64,000 nucleotides of DNA. It comes from Paraphysomonas bandaiensis. Lineage: Eukaryota; Chrysophyceae. Positions 33,144-44,400 of this stretch are shown here, piece after piece. Every line of letters starts with the position of its first letter. Position 1 is the stretch's first letter. The stretch spans positions 496,001-560,000 of the forward strand of contig CBFFRP010000288.1 in NCBI GenBank assembly GCA_965644295.1, written 5' to 3'. The notes beneath the pieces were generated by a model. The model saw only the letters and a program-made list of their open reading frames with translations. It searched no databases and was not told where the DNA came from. Position numbers and translations under genes: made by a program.

Positions 33144-33793
33144 CAATTTAGATAGTAGGTAGGATGTACCTTATATGTCGTATGATATCATTCATAATGT
33201 AAGTAGTTTCCGCTACGTTAGTATCGGATCTGAGCGCAAAAGAGTAATGCATTACCTAGTACGTATGCTGTATAGAAATCTATCACTATTTAAAAACTCC
33301 TTTATGGCTTGCTCATTTCTACTTACGAGTAATTTGAATTATATATAGTTTTAAACAGTATTTGCTCCACTTTTACGCACGCCTTTGTACTTTAGGATCC
33401 CTTCTATTCACTCAATGTATTTAGCAGATACTACTTTGACTCTCAACGCGCGACAAAATCCAGTGGATATTTTCCAGTGGATGAGCATATTTTCCTTTTG
33501 TGCGATTGGTATATCCAGTAGATTTTGGCTTATCTAGCGCTTGTATCTTTTATTATGGCCTACCGAATGCACCGAATACCCCAAACCCCAAACATGGGTA
33601 CATGTCTATCTGAGATGTTGAACATTGTTACGAAACAAACTTAGTGTCTGTAGCAAGTGCAAGGTTTACACAAGCAACATAAGCTTAATTCTATAACATG
33701 TTTGATCGAAATCACTTCTTTTAAAATATAATTAGACATTGACATATTATCAGCAGCAGATATTCATTACAACTGGAAAGCTTATATAATGTT
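33144..33793. other. Convergent intergenic gap
   Basis: The 3' flanks of the 7TM gene and the 185-aa gene face each other. No further gene recognised. Confidence 0.4.
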
Positions 33794-34458
33794 TTATGAT
33801 GTAGCACTATTCGCAGATCTAATAACTTCATCAATATCCATAGGTGCGAAAATAAGTCTGCCATCTTCCAGTTCAACCTGATAAGGGGCAAAATTTCCAG
33901 GAGGCCAATGAGGTTCACTGTAATAGTGCGCAATAACAGCGCCCGGTGCCCAGTCGTTAACGGGATGAGGTCCAACTCGACATTCAACTTTATGGCCAAC
34001 CTCAAATCGCAGGTCTGGCAGTTTCGGCCATTGTGCTTCTTTCCCTTCCGCCCAAAGGGCAAGGGTTTCACTATCCTAAACAATGGCCGTCAGCGAAAAT
34101 ATGCATATATGTGTGGAAATATTTACCGGAAAGAATTGAATAAGATCTTCTCGATTAACATCATCCACTTCGGCGGGTATTCCAAACATACCTTTCCCGC
34201 CAGAGTTCCATATCAATGTGACCACAGTATCGATCGGGGAACAGTTCTGCGGATATGCCCAATATTAACACTGTGCGGTTTTTATATAGTCAAATGTACT
34301 ACCGGATCTCCGCATTGTATTTCTTCAATATTTATGTTGAGCCCTTCCTGTTTGTCTAGCGGTATAACTTCTGCTGCCCATTGCTTTAACTGTTTTATCT
34401 TTAATTTCTTTGCCTTTTTCAGAGCTTGTTGATCTTTAAGTTTATCGGGATTAAACAT
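33794..34458 (-). CDS. Conserved-looking small protein of unknown function, 185 aa
   Basis: Exons 34458-34303, 34246-34127 and 34075-33794 (introns 56 and 51 bp) give 185 aa. A Lys-rich helical N-terminus (residues 5-30) is followed by IQCGDPNCSPIDTVVTLIW and GKGMFGIPAEVDDV. The C-terminal half is RFEVGHKVECRVG, WAPGAVIAHYY, PPGNFAPYQVELEDG and IFAPMDIDEVIR. The C-terminal pattern (VGxxVECR...W.PG.V...Y...PYQV.L.DG..I.AP.D.D..IR) is one I recognise from many algal and protist proteins, often next to MYND or ankyrin domains. It looks like a small Tudor/SH3-like beta barrel. Function unknown. It is head-to-head with the CASP gene. Confidence 0.75.
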
Positions 34459-34669
34459 GGGTAATGGTTGTTAACACTATTACTAAAGGTACAAAATAAC
34501 TACTTTCAACAGTGATGCAATGTGTAACTCCAGCGAGGACGATATACGATACCTGAGGCATATGGGTCTGGCAAACAGATGGCTGGTGCTGGCTGTTCAC
34601 CAGAAATAATGGGACAAACAGACGATATCTAGATATTGAGCAGCTTCCTCTGCATGTCAGATATACACT

Positions 34670-34757
34670 GTATACCGGTATACTGTATACGGTATACTGA
34701 AAAAATCAATATGTACGAGATATGCGGAGTATACCTTATACAGTATACAGTATATAC
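34670..34757. promoter_or_regulatory. GTATAC palindrome cluster between divergent genes
   Basis: The region contains GTATACCGGTATAC (a perfect 14-bp palindrome), GTATACGGTATACTG and, after a gap, GTATACCTTATACAGTATAC. It lies 212-299 bp upstream of the 185-aa gene and 174-261 bp upstream of the CASP start. Confidence 0.4.
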
Positions 34758-34930
34758 AGCGTATGTATTAGAAGCAAAGGAGTAACACTCTGGTTCAACA
34801 GCTTACTAAGTTACTTAATTGAGCACGAGAAATGTTCGTTTGTTTGAGAACGGGAGTGATATGATTGTGTTTTGTTAGTGTTGTGAACGTTGTGAAAAGT
34901 ATCTTATAATCGAATTAAATCTCAAACTAA

Positions 34931-37180
34931 ATGATTAGTGTAGAGGATTATGAAGAAGATATCGCTGAGAAAGACGGCAACAGCGGTGCTCAGAGTGTTC
35001 TAGATTTAATTGTTCCTCAAAGTGAAAGAATTGACTTTACGAATGAGATTAGTTTTGTGGAACAAACCCTTTTGGTTCAGACTGAGCGTGTTAAGTGGTG
35101 GGAGAGTTTGAAGTTTACTGAGATCCAGCTTCAGTTAGAGGACCAAGCTCTAGTCATTACCGAAACCAGAGAAGAGTATATTAGGCGCCGTAAAGCCCTT
35201 GCCTCTTCATTGCGCGATTTCAACAGAGATGTAGCTGGGGATAACTGTAGTTTATCATTGGATGAGGTGCAGCAAAGGATAGCCGCCATTTTAGATACTT
35301 TCAAGAAAGAATTTGACTTTGTTGCCAACATGTGTAAAAGTTCCGAACAGTCATATTTGAGTTTATATAAGGCGCTGAGAGAGGCTCCAAATCCAGCGAT
35401 GGAGCTACAGGACTCTGCTGTAGGCCTCAGCCGCGCACTAGAATACCTAAAACTGGCGGATGCTCGTCTCAGGAAGATGGCAGATGAAATGGCAGTACGA
35501 GAAGCCGAGATAGTACAACGAGCTACTCCTATTGATCCGACTCTAATATTAAGTAACGAGGAATTTCAGAGTCGGTTGAAGGCAGAACTGGTGGAGGTAA
35601 AGTCCGCTTATGACAGCGAGATGCGTCGACGTGAACAGTTGCTACGTGATTCTATGGAACAGCAGGGACTAGAGTTACAGCAACGATACGATTCACTCTT
35701 GGCCCAGAATGATGCAGAGATAGCCGCATTGTCCGAGCGTCTTGTTCGCAGTGAGGAGATCTCATTGCGCGCAGAAGAGTATTCGGCAATGCTCGACGCA
35801 GAGAGTGAGAAGAGGTCAGGATTGGAGGATAAATTAAGAACTGTCAAAATAGAAATGGAAGACTTGCGCAGGGTTTTGCAGGAGAGAGACGAAGAGATTG
35901 CTACCCTAACAGAGCAGTCAGAATCTATAAGAGCACAGGTACATGCTGAAAAACAAGCTCGCGATATTGAACGTAGTCAGTATGAGAGAAATATTGAGAT
36001 AGTTCAGAAACAGCTACAAGAATTACAAAAGGAGTTACAGCGTAGACCACCTTGTGATCTCAACGGGCTCATTAGTCGTATGGGCTTACATGTCAAAGGC
36101 GAACATGCGGAATGCATCGGAAGTGATGGCGAATCACAAGAGACAGAAGATATACCCTGGGAAGATGTCGAGCGACGTGTGATTTCTGCAGTGCGCAGAT
36201 TGAGCACTGAGGCTACAGAACTTCGGTGTAGAGACCAACAGCGTTCACTGGAATGGAAACAGTTGACGTCTGAGCTCGAAGCGCTTAGGAGGGACGCGGA
36301 AGAGAGTAAGTCTATTGTAGCAAGCCTTGAGAAAGATTTGGCCGAAGCTCACAGTAGTATAGAAGCCGGTAAAGCGTTGCTGCGATGTCATAAGATTGAA
36401 AGTGGAACGCGGAATGTATCGGGTACCACAAATTCTATTTCATCTCTTTCTCACGTACTCGGCGAGGATTATGATGATGAGATAAAGAGTACAGGTAATG
36501 AAATAAAGGGTACAGGTAGTGAGCTATCATTTCCAGGGGTATCTACGGGAGATTCACAGATGCTTAGGGCGGTGCTAGAGCAGCGCGACCGAATGATGAA
36601 GTTGGCTCGAAGCAAGGAACAGGAGGCCATGGCACTACAAGAGCAGAATAACCAATTGCAGCGTGAAAAAAACACTTTAAAGGATGATAATGCAGAGCTG
36701 TATACTCGCCTTCGAGTGTTACGTGTTAACCAAATTGGGGTGGATAGTCATTCTGCAAGGGAATCTCACGGGCCAACCATTAGCCAGTATCAGCATCATC
36801 AAGGAGGATTGAGTAAACGCAGAGCAGTGGGGGAAAGCGCAGATGACCTTGAGAGCAAGTACTCTCAGATATACGAGGCCCGAATAGATCCTTTTCAGCT
36901 AGCAGAGCTGGACAGGATGACAATGTTGTCGGGCATGAATGTGTTCGAGAGAAGTCTGGCATATGTGTCCCGTTTTGTCTTACAAGATAAATGGATGCGG
37001 CACGCCTTACTTGTGTATTTGATACTGGTCCATATATTTGCCATAGGGTACGTAATTGTTGTTCTCAATCCTGAGTTAGATCAAGAAATCGGAGCCATAG
37101 AGAGTCATTGGCTGTCGCCACCAAGCTCTACTAATGGTGCAGCTCAAGGGGAGTGGGAAAAGCATCCTGATATTGAGTAG
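34931..37180 (+). CDS. CASP-type golgin (CUX1/CASP family), Golgi coiled-coil membrane protein
   Basis: 749 aa from ATG 34931 to TAG, intronless. Residues about 50-150 match the CASP N-terminal region, including FKKEFDFVANMCKSSEQSYL and LYKALREAPNP. Residues about 170-590 are mostly coiled coil with an acidic break near 385-400. The C-terminal CASP domain is plain: SKYSQIYEARIDPF, LDRMTMLSGMNVFERSLAYV, RFVLQDKWMRH, then one transmembrane helix (LLVYLILVHIFAIGYVIVVL) near 690-710 and a short lumenal tail. CASP proteins are tail-anchored-like golgins acting in retrograde intra-Golgi vesicle tethering. Length is slightly above the usual 650-700 aa. Confidence 0.92.
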   Translation: MISVEDYEEDIAEKDGNSGAQSVLDLIVPQSERIDFTNEISFVEQTLLVQTERVKWWESLKFTEIQLQLEDQALVITETREEYIRRRKALASSLRDFNRDVAGDNCSLSLDEVQQRIAAILDTFKKEFDFVANMCKSSEQSYLSLYKALREAPNPAMELQDSAVGLSRALEYLKLADARLRKMADEMAVREAEIVQRATPIDPTLILSNEEFQSRLKAELVEVKSAYDSEMRRREQLLRDSMEQQGLELQQRYDSLLAQNDAEIAALSERLVRSEEISLRAEEYSAMLDAESEKRSGLEDKLRTVKIEMEDLRRVLQERDEEIATLTEQSESIRAQVHAEKQARDIERSQYERNIEIVQKQLQELQKELQRRPPCDLNGLISRMGLHVKGEHAECIGSDGESQETEDIPWEDVERRVISAVRRLSTEATELRCRDQQRSLEWKQLTSELEALRRDAEESKSIVASLEKDLAEAHSSIEAGKALLRCHKIESGTRNVSGTTNSISSLSHVLGEDYDDEIKSTGNEIKGTGSELSFPGVSTGDSQMLRAVLEQRDRMMKLARSKEQEAMALQEQNNQLQREKNTLKDDNAELYTRLRVLRVNQIGVDSHSARESHGPTISQYQHHQGGLSKRRAVGESADDLESKYSQIYEARIDPFQLAELDRMTMLSGMNVFERSLAYVSRFVLQDKWMRHALLVYLILVHIFAIGYVIVVLNPELDQEIGAIESHWLSPPSSTNGAAQGEWEKHPDIE

Positions 37181-37690
37181 CTGTTGCGAATTTGCTAATA
37201 TATATAGAAATAGTGGTATAATTTGTATTGTACTGTCGTAGTTTATTTCGATTACTTATTTCATTATAACTATCTTGGTTCTAAAATGGTGTTAATGCTT
37301 TCAAACTCAACCTAAACTAGCATGTATCACCGCTCAACACATAACATAAGAGATATTCACATGTCTAAACTTTAAGTAACATAACTAAAAACTAAAACTC
37401 AATTAACTAAAGTTGTGGCAACCTGTGGGGATTATTCATAGTAGCTTTTCTGTACTGATTACCTGCATTTCAGCCACACGATTTATAATCATAACTAGAG
37501 TCACAATCATATGCAGAAACAACATACATTTCAGTTTACCTCAAATATTACATATCATTAAAACTATGTATAACGTAAAAATGATGTCAGTGCAAGCGAT
37601 CCATCTTCATAAAACTAGGGCTTCGAAACAGCACTTTAAGACTATATACATCAAAATTCACATCTGATGCTGTATAGAGGTAATTAGGAG
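37181..37690. other. Intergenic, nothing recognised
   Basis: AT-rich 3' flank of the CASP gene with short frames only. Confidence 0.4.
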
Positions 37691-37779
37691 CATGAGGATA
37701 AGCTACAATAGCTACTTGTCCAAATAGTTTCAAAATTTTGAGCGCGGGACGATATAGCTTTCTTATTACCCGTGGTTAA
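37691..37779. mobile_element. Third copy of the 116-bp TTAA palindrome, with internal deletion
   Basis: GAGCGCGGGACGATATAG and CCGTGGTTAA match the right end of the 19.6-21.2 kb element, and AGGATAAG...CTTGTCCAAA matches its other half. About 25 bp of the middle are missing. Confidence 0.7.
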
Positions 37780-37799
37780 ATATAATTATATCCCCATTT

Positions 37800-38690
37800 T
37801 GTCTCCGCCCACGAGAAAGAAGAGTACTGCAAAGCCAAAGAAGAAGAAAGCTCCCGCGGCAATGTTCTGATTATTCTCGTGTGAATGCAGTTACTGCATA
37901 AACTATGTATTATTATTAGAATGTCTGATTAATAGCAACAAGCGTGTAAGAGTCAGGACTAATGCAGCAAAACTAATGCTTGACTTCAGCAGGCAGCCCA
38001 AACTTCAGATATGCCCTTGAGGTGGGCCCATTTCGGGATGCCTCTTTATTCGTCAAGGCCCAACGACATCAACACAAGCATTTGACTATGTGTGGGCTGT
38101 AGAACAATATATTCTGACTATATATGCGGCTCGATTTAGTACCACACAAGCATTGGCCTATGAGTGGGCAGAAATTATCTGATGAATATATATACGACTC
38201 GAGTTAGTTTCGCGGAGAAATCTCTCCTGTACTTGTACCCCATAACTCCACGAAAAGGTATGAGTCTCCGACATTGTTAAGGATGTATCATAGCATATAG
38301 GACAAGAGACGACTTATCTGACGACGATCCGGAGGACGAGGTGTTTCCACCACGAAAACGCACGAGCAAGGTAAAAAGTAATACTGTTTATAAAAAGATA
38401 GTGGCGGGTTCGTGGAATCCCAGCAGAAAGCAGATGTGATTCCTCTCCCGCTGTTGCTGAACTTCGTCAGAAAAGATGTCCGGTCTAGCAGAACTTCGTG
38501 GTCTTATTATGAGAGAAAGTGATGATCCTCCACCTGCTAGTGTGTTGTTCCCATACAACAGCTGTTACCATGTCGTTTCCGAGCATAGAAGTCGAGGTAA
38601 TACCAAAACCTGGGTTTTGATGTAAAACCTGGTGAAATTTTTGGTGATGGTCGGAAAAGGGTATAACTATGCACAATAAGTAACTATGAA
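37800..38690 (+). pseudogene. Degenerate paralogue of the 44.4-45.6 kb gene family
   Basis: At 37810-37868 a basic segment (SPPTRKKSTAKPKKKKAPA) is followed by GTTCTGATTATT, which resembles the intron of the 44-kb family. At about 38320-38380 the codons for DLSDDDPEDEVFPPRKRTSK match the family exon ISNDDPEAEEEIPRKRTSR; several differences are synonymous. At 38521-38590 DPPPAS... and TTTCCGAGCATAG match the family's last exon. Stops and losses make an intact gene unlikely. Repeat R3 (38053-38270) is inserted in the middle. Confidence 0.55.
38053..38270 (+). repeat. Dispersed repeat R3, copy 2
   Basis: It matches 4105-4275 in reverse. It contains an internal duplication (ACACAAGCATTTGACTATG and ACACAAGCATTGGCCTATG). 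Confidence 0.65.
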
Positions 38691-38824
38691 GTTAATAACA
38701 GTGTGAAGAGTATTATTTATAATATTTTTTACTAATTTCTTCCATATTACTTCAGTTTTACAGCAATAAAAGTCACCGACTACACATATATATTACATAC
38801 AGTTCACAAGTATGAACTATAACC

Positions 38825-39205
38825 ATCTCACTAAACACCACTACACCATCTCAGAATACACCCACATACCATCTCACTATACACCCATATACCATCTCAC
38901 TATACACCCATACCATATTACTATGCATCACTATACCATCCCACTATATTATACCACTATACCATCTACTGTATGCCACTATACCACCTAACTATACATC
39001 ACTACACTATCTCACTATACACCCATATACCATCTCACTATACACCCATATACCATCTCACTATACACCCATACCATATTACTATGCATCACTATACCAT
39101 CCCACTATATTATACCACTATACTATCTACTGTATACCACTATACCACCTAACTATACATCACTACACTATCTCACTATACACCCATATACCATTTCACT
39201 ATACA
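38825..39205. repeat. Satellite of about 23 bp (ACCATCTCACTATATACCACT type), left part
   Basis: Diverged units of ACTATACCATCTCACTATA with inserts such as ACCCATA recur here. It is separated from the main block at 40185-42015 by a LINE-like fragment. Confidence 0.9.
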
Positions 39206-40185
39206 CCTACGTATGGGACAAATCATACGCGATGGGCAGAAATCAAGCCAAAGGGAAAACCGGGCCTGATCACATAACAACGGCCTCAGCATGCGCAGAC
39301 TGTGCACTCCCAATCGACAACATGGCACACATGCTTCTCACCTGCACACACCCCGACCTCACTCACATACGTGAAGATGTTCACCAAGCACACCACAAGT
39401 TCGACAAACTTCGCACACGCACGCTCCCCCATCCCTGGTTCCACACCGCCATAATCAAACTAGCAAAAGCCGCATGGAATCCACACACACCCCAGGCTGA
39501 GCGCTACTGGACCGGCCACATTACTGCCACACAATTGACCGACGCATTCGGACGCCACATATCCAGCTCACTGCTCGAACATCAGTTCCACGTTCTCGAA
39601 AAATCCGTAACCTCTATCCTCCTTCCCCTATATGGTGGAGGGCTCCGCATGCTTCGAAACAGAGGTCTCAGACATCACAACACAGACACGGCATCAGTAA
39701 CACCGATTACGACCCCACCACACTCACAGCAACGCCCGTCGCAGGATACTCACCCGACACCAAAAATACTCCAACTACTCCTAGCGACATCCACCCCAAG
39801 AATTCTATCCGCTGCAAGAGTCCGAACCCGACAGAGACAAGCACCACCACTCCGGAAACAACTCCTCCTTACTTGTGGTCGAAATCCCACCTCGACAACG
39901 AGCACCATCTACACCACCGACTTACACTCTCATATACATCTAGCCCCAACCATCCCCCGTAAAACTCACGATACAGGCCCGGCAGACACACTGCCCAAAG
40001 GCAGACCCCCCGATTAACCTCACTGCAAGGGACGGTTGAACCATGGTGCTCGCAGCGATGCACAAGCAGTCCCGAGACGGTAGCCCGCTAATAGTAGTAT
40101 ATAGTAAGTCGAGTTATTAGTTATTCTATAGATGTAAAACTAGTTTCTGTACGCAACCGTTCTCATGTAATAATCAGATATTCTT
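39206..40185 (+). mobile_element. 5'-truncated LINE-like 3' fragment inside the satellite
   Basis: A 261-aa frame (39232-40017) starts abruptly at the satellite edge with YVWDKSYAMGRNQAK, then CADCALPIDNMAHMLLTCTH and IRED, and ends PKGRPPD. These match the element at 4.4-5.9 kb. The protein resembles the RNase H-distal end of a non-LTR retrotransposon ORF2, with a CCHC finger and a basic, Thr/Pro-rich tail. A 3' UTR of about 170 bp follows, including GTGCTCGCAGCGATGCACAAGCAG-like tail sequence shared with repeat R2. GC content is clearly higher than the surrounding satellite. Confidence 0.65.
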
Positions 40186-42015
40186 TTATATTTCACTATA
40201 CACCCATATACTACCTCACTATACATCACTATATTATACCACTATACCATCTCACTATACATCACTATACCATCTCACTATATACCACTATACTATCTCA
40301 CTATATACCACTATACCATCTCACTATACAACCACTGCACCATCTAACTATATATCACTATGCCATCTAACTATGCTAATATACCATCTCACTATACATC
40401 CAGATACCATATTACTATTCACCACTATACCATCCCACTATATACCACTATACCATCTCACTATATACCACTATACCATCTCACTATATACCACTACTAT
40501 ACCATATCACTATATATCACTATACCATCTCACCATATGCCACTATACTATCTCACTATATTATACCACTATACCATCTAACTATATATCACTATGCCAT
40601 CTAACTATGCTAATATACCATCTCACTATATACCACTACACCATCTCACTATACAACCACTGTACCATATCACTACACACCCAGATACCATCCCACTATA
40701 CCATCTCACTATATACCACGATACCATCTCACCATATGTCACTATACCATCTCACTATACATCCAGATACCATCTCACTATACAACCACTGTACCATCTC
40801 ACTATACACCCAGATACCATCCCACTATATACCACTATACCATCTCACTATATACCACTATACCATCTCACCATATGTCACTATACTATCTCACTATACA
40901 TCACTATACCATCTCACTATATTATATCACTATGCCATCTAACTATGCTAATATACCATCTCACTATACATCCCTACACCATATTACTATTCACCACTAT
41001 ACCATCCCACTATATACCACTATACCATCTCACTATATACCACTACTATACCATATCACTATACCATCTCACCATATGCCACTATACCATATTACGATTC
41101 ACCCATATACCATCTAACTATATACACTATACCATCTCACTATACAACCACTGTACCATCGCACTATACAACCACTGTACCATCTCACTATATACCACTA
41201 TACCATCTCACTATATAACACTATACCATATCACTATATACCACTATACCATCTCACAATATACCACTATACCATCTCACAATATACCACTATACCATCT
41301 CACTATACAACCACTGTACCATCTCACTATATACCCAGATACCATCCCACTATATACCACTATACCATCTCACTATATACCACTATACCATCTCACCATA
41401 TGTCACTATACTATCTCACTATACATCACTATACCATCTCACTATATTATAGCACTATACCATCTAACTATATATCACTATGCCATCTAACTATGCTAAT
41501 ATACCATCTCACTATACATCCCTACACCATATTACTATTCACCACTATACCATCTCACTATATACCACTATACCATCTCACTATATACCACTACTATACC
41601 ATATCACTATACCATCTCACCATATGCCACTATACCATATTACGATTCACCCATATACCATCTAACTATATACACTATACCATCTCACTATACAACCATT
41701 GTACCATCTCACAATACACGCAGATACCATCCCACTATATACCACTATACCATCTCACTATATAACACTATACCATATCACTATATACCACTATACCATC
41801 TCACAATATACCACTATACCATCTCACAATATACCACTATACCATATCACAATATACCACTATACCATCTCACAATATACCACTATACCATATCACTATA
41901 TACCACTATACCATATCAATATATACCACTATACCATCTCAATATATGCCACTATACTATCTCACTATACATCCCTATACCATCTAACTATATACACTAT
42001 ACCATCTCACTCTTA
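40185..42015. repeat. Satellite of about 23 bp, main block
   Basis: Units of ACCACTATACCATCTCACTATAT repeat with variation. Three units make 69 bp, so all plus frames stay open for long distances and encode a 23-residue periodic Ile/Tyr/His-rich string. These frames are not genes. Larger duplicated blocks are visible, for example 40590-41110 versus 41370-41670. Confidence 0.92.
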
Positions 42016-42179
42016 CCACATAATGCATGCAGCAGGCGGACATAAAGGTCTTCAACATGGCACTGGTTCTTTCATGCTAATAGTAAATATATCTGTACAA
42101 TATATTTCAATAGTTAATGTATATTTATAATAGATATGTATTTTACTGCAAGCAAAAGACCATGGGCACAGAATACACG

Positions 42180-43240
42180 GATGCAACACGTGCAGATTGG
42201 GAAGGTCACATCTTTTCATGACGACACTGTCCCAATAGCAGTCGCCACCGCTATTGAGGCGAGTTGAAGTCACAGGTTTCCTTCCGCAACCATTATATAT
42301 ACAGTATAACATACAAGTAAGTTCTGTCGACATCTTTTCATGACAACCCTGCGCCAATAGCAGTCGCCACCGCTACTGACACGAGTGGATATCACAGGTG
42401 ACCGAACAAACAAGTATAACATATGAAGGTTGGGAAGGTCACATCTTTTCATGACGACACTGTCCCAATAGCAGTCGCCACCGCTATTGAGGCGAGTTGA
42501 AGTCACAGGTTTCCTTCCGCAACCATTATATATACAGTATAACATACAAGTAAGTTCTGTCGACATCTTTTCATGACAACCCTGCGCCAATAGCAGTCGC
42601 CACCGCTACTGACACGAGTGGATATCACAGGTGACCGAACAAACAAGTATAACATATGAAGGTTGGGAAGGTCACATCTTTTCATGACGACACTGTCCCA
42701 ATAGCAGTCGCCACCGCTATTGAGGCGAGTTGAAGTCACAGGTTTCCTTCCGCAACCATTATATATACAGTATAACATACAAGTAAGTTCTGTCGACATC
42801 TTTTCATGACAACCCTGCGCCAATAGCAGTCGCCACCGCTACTGACACGAGTGGATATCACAGGTGACCGAACAAACAAGTATAACATATGAAGGTTGGG
42901 AAGGTCACATCTTTTCATGACGACACTGTCCCAATAGCAGTCGCCACCGCTATTGAGGCGAGTTGAAGTCACAGGTTTCCTTCCGCAACCATTATATATA
43001 CAGTATAACATACAAGTAAGTTCTGTCGACATCTTTTCATGACAACCCTGCGCCAATAGCAGTCGCCACCGCTACTGACACGAGTGGATATCACAGGTGA
43101 CCGAACAAACAAGTATAACATATGAAGGTTGGGAAGGTCACATCTTTTCATGACGACACTGTCCCAATAGCAGTCGCCACCGCTATTGAGGCGAGTTGAA
43201 GTCACAGGTTTCCTTCCGCAACCATTATATATACGTACGT
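42180..43240. repeat. 233-bp tandem repeat with a dimeric unit, about 4.5 copies
   Basis: The block CATCTTTTCATGACGACACT...GCAGTCGCCACCGCTATTG alternates with a diverged half-unit CATCTTTTCATGACAACCCT...GCCACCGCTACTGACACG. The pair repeats every 233 bp, with landmarks near 42503, 42736 and 42969. Copies of the full unit look identical. The unit length is not a multiple of three, so the 106-codon minus frames in each copy are incidental. Confidence 0.92.
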
Positions 43241-43572
43241 ACATGTAATCTAACAGACATTCATGGCAGACAGGTTCGTGTCGTCGTACCTTTTTGTGTG
43301 TCCCAGATGACATCACATCACATCACATCACATGCTACTATTGATATGGTGTTGATGTGATAGAAACTAACTGCACATGGAGATGAAGTGCATGCATTTC
43401 AAAATATGTTCCTCGCACCGGACACATCTAGACATGCATGTGCGCCCAGATCGAGCACGGCGCAGCATAACATATAGAAAAACACGTACAAAAAAAATTT
43501 GAATTTGACCAAAAACGCCCCACAAGAGCGTCGAACACGCGTCATGAGTGTGTGGTGAGGACGCGGTGTGCA

Positions 43573-43815
43573 TACACTACGCCGCAACCACACTGCACGA
43601 GCAGTGACTACAACACGCACATCTTGACCATAATACATATGCATAACTTAACACACACACACACACATACATACATATAGAGGGATGGATCTTCTGAGTC
43701 AGTATCTTCTGGTGCTTAGATGGTGACATTGTTGATGACAGTGAGGAGTGCTCAGGAGGTGTGGTTTATCGGATGAGGTGTTCATTGTTGTGTGGATCAC
43801 ACCTCCTGAGCACAC
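43573..43815. repeat. Direct duplication, copy 1, ending in a perfect inverted repeat
   Basis: It matches 44125-44370 closely: CCGCAACCACACTGCACGAG, ATGCATAACTTAACACAC, GGTGACATTGTTGATGACAG. At its end GTGCTCAGGAGGTGTG (43748-43763) and its exact complement (43798-43813) could form a 16-bp stem with a 34-nt loop. Confidence 0.8.
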
Positions 43816-44124
43816 AGACAGACACACACATACATACACACACCTCCGAATGCTGCAGAGGTCACACCACTCTCAGATGACACTTCTTACTATGTGGTTC
43901 AGAGTTGCAGGCTTATAACTGCCTTCCAGGAAGGTCTTCATGACAGTGTTTGGTCACGAGGCTGTAGCACAGAGCCTCATACAGTGGATTGAGGAGTGTG
44001 GACTCGTGTAGAGAGGTCCAACAAGTACAAGCAGACGAAACATTATAACATCGTTTGATTGTGCACGTTAGAACACTTCCTATTCCCCCTGCTTTGAGCC
44101 CACCTGAACATTGAACCCATCATA

Positions 44125-44370
44125 CTACACCGCAACCACACTGCACGAGCAGTGCTTACAACACGCACATCATGACAATAATATATATATATGCATAACT
44201 TAACACACCATACACATGCATACATATAGAGTGATGCATGTATCTTCTGAGTTAGTATCTTCTGATGTTAATATGGTGACATTGTTGATGACAGTGAGGA
44301 GTGCTCAGGAGGTGTGGTTTATCGGATGAGGTGTTCATTGTTGTGTGGATCACACCTCCTGAGCACACAG
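44125..44370. repeat. Direct duplication, copy 2, with the same inverted repeat
   Basis: The stem halves lie at 44301-44316 and 44351-44366. The copies are about 550 bp apart, and the second one directly precedes the tandem-exon gene. Confidence 0.8.
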
Positions 44371-44400
44371 ACAGACAGACAGACACGTACACATACATCA

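Noticed and set aside
39232-40017. 261-aa independent gene
   Set aside because: It begins at the satellite edge without a promoter and matches the C-terminal end of the LINE-like element at 4.4-5.9 kb.
40594-41490. 298-codon Ile/Tyr/His-rich frame
   Set aside because: Produced by the 23-bp satellite, which lacks stop codons; overlapping frames are equally open.
42270-43316. Repeated 106-codon minus frames
   Set aside because: They arise from the 233-bp repeat, whose unit is not a multiple of three, and resemble no protein.
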